Below the pieces are notes generated by a model. That model saw nothing but the letters and a program-made list of their open reading frames with translations. It was not told where the DNA came from and did not search any database. A DNA stretch of 64,000 bases from Odontocerum albicorne. Taxonomy: Eukaryota; Arthropoda; Insecta; Trichoptera; Odontoceridae. The number at the start of each line of letters is the position of its first letter. Position 1 is the first letter of the stretch. The stretch lies in the NCBI GenBank assembly GCA_949825065.1, contig OX463838.1, forward strand, positions 6,860,251 through 6,924,250, given 5' to 3'. A program made the translations under genes and the position numbers. Positions 57,685 to 64,000 of the stretch are shown in pieces.

Positions 57685-58310
57685 AACTCATAAACCACAT
57701 AACAACCATGTTTTTAATTTTTCACTTTTTTTATGGAAAAACAGTCTATCAACAAGCGACAATATACACACAAATGGCACATATGTGAATTCAAACCATA
57801 AAAATAGTTTTATATAATTTGTATGTTTTTTTTATTTTTCACAAATAAAACGTTTTTGTAGAAAATGCGCAGTTTTTTTTCTTCTAACTCTACGTATTTT
57901 TTGGCTCTTGAGTGGTTTATGAGTTTTACTCTTCAAATGCTCGTGTCTCATTTTTCTTGGCCTTCTAAAACTTTTCGTGTCTTCTTTAATGCAAAGATAA
58001 ATTTGCTTTCTAAATTTATCTCACTAAATAGTTCATGTATGATAAAAGGGAAAGAAGTTAATAAGGTATAAAACTTAAGCATACAGAATCAGCGTTGCGT
58101 AGAAGATCTGAAAACATATTTCAAAGAGGAAAAAAAATTACATGGTGTGAAAAATTAACCTTTTAGTCCGAAATTATCTAACTTTTTTTTTTATTTAAAG
58201 CATCACTTTATAATCAATTTCTTAAATTATAAAATAACACTTCCTTGGTACATAGTTCAACCAAATGACAATTTTCTGATACCAGCCTGTAGTATATTAA
58301 AAGGCCTTAC
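57685..58310. other. AT-rich sequence, nothing recognised
   Basis: Short AT-driven frames only. Confidence 0.5.
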
Positions 58311-58314
58311 TTAA

Positions 58315-59169
58315 CCCTCCGTCAGGCGCGATATATTTTCTTATGTTATCAGGCACAGCTATCAGATTAAGTACACAACAATTTGTAAATTTTATAAACA
58401 AGCATGCCATTAAACAGGTTAATACATTTTTCTTGATTTATTTAATTTAAAAAAACAACTTAATTTGAAACAAAAAGAAGAAAAATGTCGTTCGTGGCCA
58501 AGTAAGTAAATTTTATGCCAAACGTGCCATAATAAATTTCACAAACCATGTTTGTATACTATTTAATTACTGTTATAAGTGAAACGTTTTTTTTTAATAA
58601 TTTCAATTTAGCAAAATTGGCGCCAATTCTCTAATGTATATTCACGATAAATAGCATGTATGTTACTTTCATAGTCAATAAAAAATAGACAAGGAAAAAC
58701 GAAAAATTTCGATTTTCCGCATTAAAATGTAAACAGTACAGACAACTAATTTATCAAACAATATCCGCTGATACTCGCAATAAACAGTAAAAAGCTCGCG
58801 GTTTATGAAACAGAAGTTAGCATATGTGTACTCACATTCTTTACAGCAGTGCTTTGTATAACAATTTGGTTAACGTGTACCTACACTTGAAGTATCTCTT
58901 CCTCTGAATATAATGGCAAGTGGAAGTTTCAAGAATGTCATCTTGTGAAAGAGAAAACAATTGTCTTTGCTGCAGGTAATCCTTGCTGCAGCTAATCCCA
59001 CAGATTAAATGGCACTAAGACAATTAGCACTGAGTGAAAAAGTCACAGCTTGTTTGTGTAGTGTGCCGTGGAGGGGCTAGATACTGGAGATATCTCGCCC
59101 TTACAAGAAACACAGCCAGAGTAGAATTGCAAAAGCATTACAGTTCATCTGACAGATTAATTGCGAGGG
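58315..59169. mobile_element. Possible decayed TTAA element
   Basis: CCCTCCGTCAGG follows TTAA at 58311-58314, and GCGAGGG precedes TTAA at 59170-59173. Only five to seven terminal bases agree, so this could be chance. Confidence 0.25.
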
Positions 59170-59311
59170 TTAAATAAACAAGACTAATATTATTTCTAAG
59201 GATGCCATCTGGAAACTAATAAAATACTCTCTAGTGGGTTATCAGCGTCATATAAAGTATGCCACGAAGCTTAATCGAATTCGTTAATAAAATACTTTAC
59301 TACTATGCGTA

Positions 59312-60243
59312 TCCAGAAAGTAAGTGTACTGAGGCTCTCACGACCGGATGGTTTTTATTTTCGACATATTGGCTACACTTCCATGTAGCCTGACCCTTCT
59401 CCTCCGCAACGAGACCGGTTTGAGGTAAGTACGTTGAGAAATGTCGACGCGACAACACGTTTCGTAAAAAGTGTCAATCCAATCTCCCGCCAAGTGCGAA
59501 ATACGCGGCGTCATCCGTTATCTCGTTTGGAAGGGAAAACCTCCGGTTGAGGTTTATAATGAGGTAAAAACTGCATATGGTGATAAAGCTATGAATTGTA
59601 CGAGTGTGTACAAGTGGTGTCGCGAGTTTAAAAACGGTCACGTCACACCTCTTCACCCTCCGACAAAAAGTTCAAAACCACAATTTCAGCCAAGAAAATC
59701 ATGGCATCCGTGTTTTGGGTCTGTCAAGGCATAATTTTAATTGAATATATGCCTCAAGGGGAGACCATCAACTCTGCAAGATACTGTGAGACCCTAAAAA
59801 AAATGCGGAGGGCGATTCAGAACAAGAGGAGAGGCATGCTGACAAAGGGAGTCTGCCTGCTGCACGACAATGCCAGACCACACACGACCAACGCCACGAA
59901 GGAACTGCTCGCCTCGTTTAAATGGGATGTCCTGAACTATCCCCCTGACCTAGCACCTTCAGATTACTATCTCTTTACCTCCCTGAAGCTGCACATGGGT
60001 GGAAAAAGGTTTTCAACCGAGAAGGAGGTAAAGGAGGAGGTGGAGAAGTGGACGGAGGGGTTGGCGGGAAACTACTTCGAGGAAGGCATTAAAAAGTTGA
60101 TACCCCGCTTCACCACCTGCATTGAGAGGAATGGCGACTATGTCGAACAATAGCTTACATATGTACTACGGTAACCACGTAATTTTTTTGTTTAAATAAA
60201 AAAAACTGTAACCTACAAAAATTCAGTACACTTACTTTCTGGA
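59312..60243 (+). mobile_element. Internally deleted mariner transposon
   Basis: Matching inverted ends (TCCAGAAAGTAAGTGTACTGA at the left, its complement at the right) flanked by TA (59310-59311 and 60244-60245). The ~930-bp length is shorter than a full mariner because the middle of the transposase is missing. A different mariner lineage from the copy at 46.4 kb, judged by both TIR and protein. Confidence 0.88.
59471..60153 (+). pseudogene. Mariner transposase remnant, central deletion and frameshift
   Basis: Two pieces of a mariner transposase lie in different frames. The first (59471 to ~59690) has the N-terminal helix-turn-helix (KCEIRGVIRYLVWKG, TSVYKWCREFKNG). The second (~59695-60153) begins IMASVFW and runs to the normal C-terminus RNGDYVEQ. 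The section between them, which should hold the first catalytic Asp (MDETW-type motif), is absent. LHDNARPHT carries the second Asp. The usual PPYSPDLAPSD motif reads PPDLAPSD, three residues short, so the second-to-third Asp spacing is disrupted as well. No ATG opens the frame (GTG at 59471). This is a non-autonomous derivative. Confidence 0.88.
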
Positions 60244-60245
60244 TA

Positions 60246-61141
60246 TGCCTCGTATTTACAGCCCTCTTTTCACAAATTTCACACTAAAGGAGGAAAATGT
60301 GTGTAGTTTAAAAAGTATCATAAAAAAATTGTGTCAGTGTGACAGAAGTAAAATATTTTGGTAAATCGGATAATGGAATATGTCTACCATTTGTCATAAA
60401 GAAATGGCCTGATGATAATACGAGCATGTAAAAATATTAACTCTCAAATAAAATAGTAAAATGTTTGTCCGTTAAGACAGAAACTGATATTATTTTATAA
60501 TTCAATTATTCGATTATTTCTTGTCCAGAAAAAAAAATTGTTACAAATTCTGTTTTTATGAAATGTGTGGTAAACGTCTAAGAAAAGTCGGATAAAATCG
60601 AACTTAAGCGGAAAAGCCAAGTTTTATGTAAACGTCTACCAAACGTTATTTTTATACAAATTTATTGATTCATTTACGAATTGAAGTGTTATATTTGGCC
60701 AGCTCAAAATCATTATTATATATTAAGAAGATCTAATAATAATTTTCCTTGTTTTTCCAATAATTAGATTAATCACCGCAACACGTGCTTTTATCTCATA
60801 TCTCAAAGCTCTATTCAGGTGGAGTGATTCCAGTTCGTTACGAGAGCAATGTAAATTTCAACTTGGGTCATGTTTTTAATAGAAGGTGTGTGTGGTCTAT
60901 ATCCCCAAATTGTTTTTTAACGAGTTGATTATTTTGCATTTTTGATTACTTATTTAATTTGTTTACTGTTTCAACTTTGCTTATAGCTTTATGTATCACT
61001 TTTTTTTTGTTGAAAAAGAGGGTTTCGTGTAGCTTTTGAGACCGATAAATGTCCCAAAAACTCTACAAAATAATTTATTTAAGAGATACACAAAGGAAAA
61101 TAATTAAGCATAATGAAACAAAAATAGCAAAAAAAACACCT
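60246..61141. other. AT-rich sequence, nothing recognised
   Basis: Lies between the deleted mariner and LINE J. Confidence 0.5.
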
Positions 61142-61585
61142 CGCATTATTTATTTATTTTACACTTTAATTGCAAATACAATCTGGTGGGATTTTCACCA
61201 GGCGGAAATCTCTTCCAACCAACCGGACAGAAGTAAATGAAGCAAGTTACGTGGTCGCATAAATAATTCAAATGGCTATCTATCCCCACGAAATCCATAA
61301 ACATATCCGTGAGCATATGCCCACGAACCCCACAAAGACCCCCCGAAAATCATCCGAACATTCTTTTTAATATAAAGTGAGATATCATGAATCAAAAAAA
61401 AAGGAAAGGATGGTGGAGAGGAAAGGAAAAGAAAAATCGGAAATGAAACATGCTATTTTATTGACTAGAAATTAAGAGTTTTTTCAGTCGCTTCTTAAAG
61501 CATGCCAAGGACGGAGCGAGTCTTATATTGGTTTGTAACTGATTCCAGAGTCTTGCTGCATGGACAGCAAAGGACGACGTAAAAA
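61142..61585 (-). mobile_element. LINE J 3' end
   Basis: Reverse-orientation copy. It starts at the ATTTATTTATTTTACAC tail and includes ATCTGGTGGGATTTTCACCAG, CCACGAACCCCACAAAG, GCATGCCAAGGACGGAGCGA and CTGATTCCAGAGTCTTGC, all matching 32850-33260 in reverse. Confidence 0.75.
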
Positions 61586-62121
61586 AAATACATTTTCATT
61601 GATTGAGACCGCAAACACTTCACTGAGACTACATATACTTCAAATGAAACATGACATCGAAGGCATGTTCGTATTTTTCTGTTAAAAAATCAAAAACATA
61701 CTGCCTGAAAAGAGCATTTAAATAGGAGATAAAAGCATATGAAGCGACGATTAATGACGTTAGTAAAATAAAAAAGTTTTTTTTTTTAATACTCTAAATA
61801 TACATAAATGTTGACGGACTTACCACAAATAACACTAAAAATCATAAATAGATTAATTAATTTCTGTTGACTTTCTCGAACGCTATATATAGTAATGTAC
61901 AATGAAGCACCACAAAGTTTAAGCCGAAGTCTTTGATAAAATTAATTCTGCATGCTTGGCGATTCAATCTACAACATAAGAGATACATGAAAAGCAGAAT
62001 TCAATCACTTGGTGAAATATATTATGTGAATAGAAAACTTTTCTAAATAACAGCAAACTAAAATTAAAAAGGAAAAATATTCAAAAACATATATATTATT
62101 TATAGTTAAGGCATTAAAATT

Positions 62122-62293
62122 GACGACCTCCGTGGTCTGGTGGTAAGACAATTGTCTGCCGATCCGGAGGTTGCGGGTTCGATCCCCGCTGGAACCCAGA
62201 TTTTCTTAAATAAGATTCTAGTCTGGTTAACACTTAGGGCCTATAAAAACATCTTTCTGGTTGGTTGGAAGAGATTGCCACATGGCAATACCA

Positions 62294-62323
<30 letters not shown>
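62122..62323 (+). mobile_element. tRNA-derived SINE, best copy
   Basis: The tRNA-like head has an A box (GTGGTCTGGTGGTAAGAC) and a B box (GGTTCGATCCC), giving an internal RNA polymerase III promoter. The body contains TCTAGTCTGGTTAACACTTA, and the tail TTGGAAGAGATTGCCACATG resembles the LINE J 3' end. It ends in a run of about 27 A. Used here as the reference copy. Confidence 0.88.
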
Positions 62324-62327
<4 letters not shown>

Positions 62328-62424
62328 AGGCTTAAATACATCATAATTTGTTTTGTTGTGGTAACCCGAATGTTTACCGCTAGAAGCGTATTTCTCGGTA
62401 CCAGTTGGAACAGAATTCAGTGAT

Positions 62425-62500
62425 TCAATCTTGAAACCGGTAGGGTTATACCGTTACAAAAAAGTGGAATAAACAGTGTTTGATAAAACAAATAACAATA
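62425..62500 (+). mobile_element. Family B Penelope-like repeat end
   Basis: CTTGAAACCGGTAGGG through GTTTGATAAAACAAATAAC. Confidence 0.55.
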
Positions 62501-63603
62501 TTCAAAAATATATTATAAACATGTACTTTGCCTTTAGATGTTTGCGAAATTTTGTATTAAAATTATGCCATCTGTGATATTTTAAAATAATTATCAAATT
62601 TTTCTAGAAACAATGATATAAATTATTATAAATAACACGTTTTATATAAATTTCTTATTTTATACCTATTTAAACAGAGCAAATATTTTCTTGACATTTA
62701 ATTTTAAAGTTAATTACTTTGAAAACATTCCATAAATGTCTTTTGCAAATCCCATGCCGAACTCTGTTTTAAATATAACGTGTTTGCGCACCTTAATTTG
62801 TTTTTGGAATTCATTATTCGCAAAATGTAATAGTTTAAAAGTTGAATTACATTGTCTCATTTCTCTTATTTTTAGTCGTAGAAATCATCCCTTTTTTAAA
62901 AAGCTTTTTTTTTTATTCGCCTACATTTAAAATAAGCAGGGGATTTAATTTCATGTTTATTTTCGTGGAATTTTTAAATTAAAATGTATACCAAAAAAAT
63001 TTACATTTTCTTAATATTTTTACTAAAAATGTCTAACAAATTTTTGAAAAGAGAAAATCTTTTGTTGGAAAAAAATTATGCTATGCTATTCATTTATTAA
63101 ACTGTAAGCAATTAATTGAATTGATAGCAATTAATTGAATTGTAAGCATTCATTGACATTGATTTAAAAAAAATACTATAGCGTAAGTTGCAAGACATCT
63201 TTTCAGTTAGAAAACGATTGTCAAATTAATATTCCGGTCAGTTTTTTAAATTTACTTCGATATAATAATTTGGTTTTAAACGAATTTGAATTTTTCATAT
63301 AACAATCAAAATCAACAATCGTAATTTTCTCCCTCCTTAAAAACGCCTCCACTACATTGGTTACATTCAAATTTGTGGTTTTTACACCATAATAAATTAT
63401 ATATTCGGGTCGTAGATATATTGAAAATCGTTTCGCGCAGAAGTAACTGACATCGCGATATATTATGTTTTATCCAAAAGAAAGGAAATCCTTTTGAAAT
63501 GGACATTTGAAATTAAGGACGACTTAGCTTAACACGATAGTCGTGCGATAGTGATACATATATCATTTTGATATTTATAAATTCTCAAATGGATGATGTA
63601 AGA
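62501..63603. other. AT-rich sequence, nothing recognised
   Basis: Contains ATTGAATTG/GCAATTAATTG short repeats near 63100-63150. Short frames only. Confidence 0.5.
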
Positions 63604-64000
63604 CAGTGGTCCCCAACCCCCGGGCCGCGGCCCGGTACCGGGCCGTGGACCAAATGGTACTGGGCCGCGCAAGGGCCTGCTTAAAAATCAAAATTACTTT
63701 TGAAAAATCGAACATACCCAATAAAACTTAATTATAGCTTAAAATAATTATTCCGTTGAAAACCTCTTCACGCTAAGTTACCACCGACATAAGCAAGACA
63801 CTTCGGGTGTCACAATCTCCTATTACCCCCAGATGGAACCATCTCGTTTCAATGAAGCAAGCTCAGGGTTCTCATTGGTTTAGCATTAAGTTAAAATATT
63901 AAATCTGTTTTTATTCATTTTTAAGGGGTAACTGTATTTTATTTTGAAGGCATGTTTAAACACGATTCAATTAAATCAAAACACATAAAACTTCAACATC
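63604..64000 (+). mobile_element. hAT-like transposon end, cut by the window edge
   Basis: Starts CAGTGGTCCCCAACC, the usual hAT terminus, followed by a GC-rich palindromic stretch (CGGGCCGCGGCCCG, CCGGTACCGG). The segment at ~63810-63885 (CCCCCAGATGGAACC, CAAGCTCAGGG) resembles hAT copies I remember from many animal genomes. The other end and the 8-bp target duplication are outside the window. Confidence 0.6.

Noticed and set aside
62122..62200. Possible functional tRNA gene
   Set aside because: A and B boxes are good, but the body, poly-A tail and seven related copies show it is a SINE; the anticodon arm does not fold as a proper tRNA.

Overview
This is a window of an animal nuclear genome, most likely an insect. 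It is AT-rich, gene-poor and packed with transposons, and it has one 200-bp assembly gap. No bacterial-style genes, rRNA genes or functional tRNA genes are visible. The only host coding sequence I can support is two phase-0 exons of a voltage-gated potassium channel of the Shaw (Kv3) family, on the + strand. Exon A (19191-19673) encodes S1, a long glycosylation-rich S1-S2 loop and S2. Exon B (40534-40848) encodes S3 to S5. They are separated by a 20.9-kb intron. The T1 (tetramerisation) exon must lie upstream of the window and the pore/S6 exon downstream, so nearly everything here is intronic.

The rest is a layered record of mobile elements. Several LINE families are present as 5'-truncated, decayed copies: an RTE-like family (LINE D, about ten copies), a LINE whose 3' end recurs five times (LINE A), a Jockey/CR1-like family (LINE J) and other RT fragments. 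A tRNA-derived SINE shares its 3' tail with LINE J. Penelope-like repeat ends carry hammerhead-ribozyme-like core motifs and often sit as inverted pairs. DNA transposons include a full-length mariner with one nonsense codon (46413-47702), an internally deleted second mariner (59312-60243), six non-autonomous elements with TTAA target duplications, two inverted-repeat elements (51195-51787 and 54245-55455) and hAT-like ends. LTR material includes a small two-LTR element with a Lys-type primer site (5961-7049) and two copies of an LTR family with a tRNA-Trp primer site (42521-42974 and 57219-57684).

Tandem repeats fill much of the remainder. The most notable begins exactly at the 5' splice site of exon A. 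It is about 24 copies of an 80-bp unit made from the last ~60 bp of the exon plus ~20 bp of intron, organised into near-identical 240-bp higher-order units. It places 15 extra GTAAGT donor-like sites directly downstream of the real donor. Other arrays have 93-, 54-, 72-, 44-, 45-, 33- and 128-bp units, and there is a 202-bp pure TA run.

Layout: 1-17 kb, LINE/Penelope/TTAA-element mosaic with satellites; 17-22 kb, SINE, channel exon A and its exon-derived array; 22-40 kb, intron with nested LINE D, TTAA elements and satellites; 40.5 kb, exon B; 41-64 kb, downstream intron with LTRs, mariners, inverted-repeat elements and satellites. All assignments rest on reading motifs and repeat structure by eye; no database search was possible.
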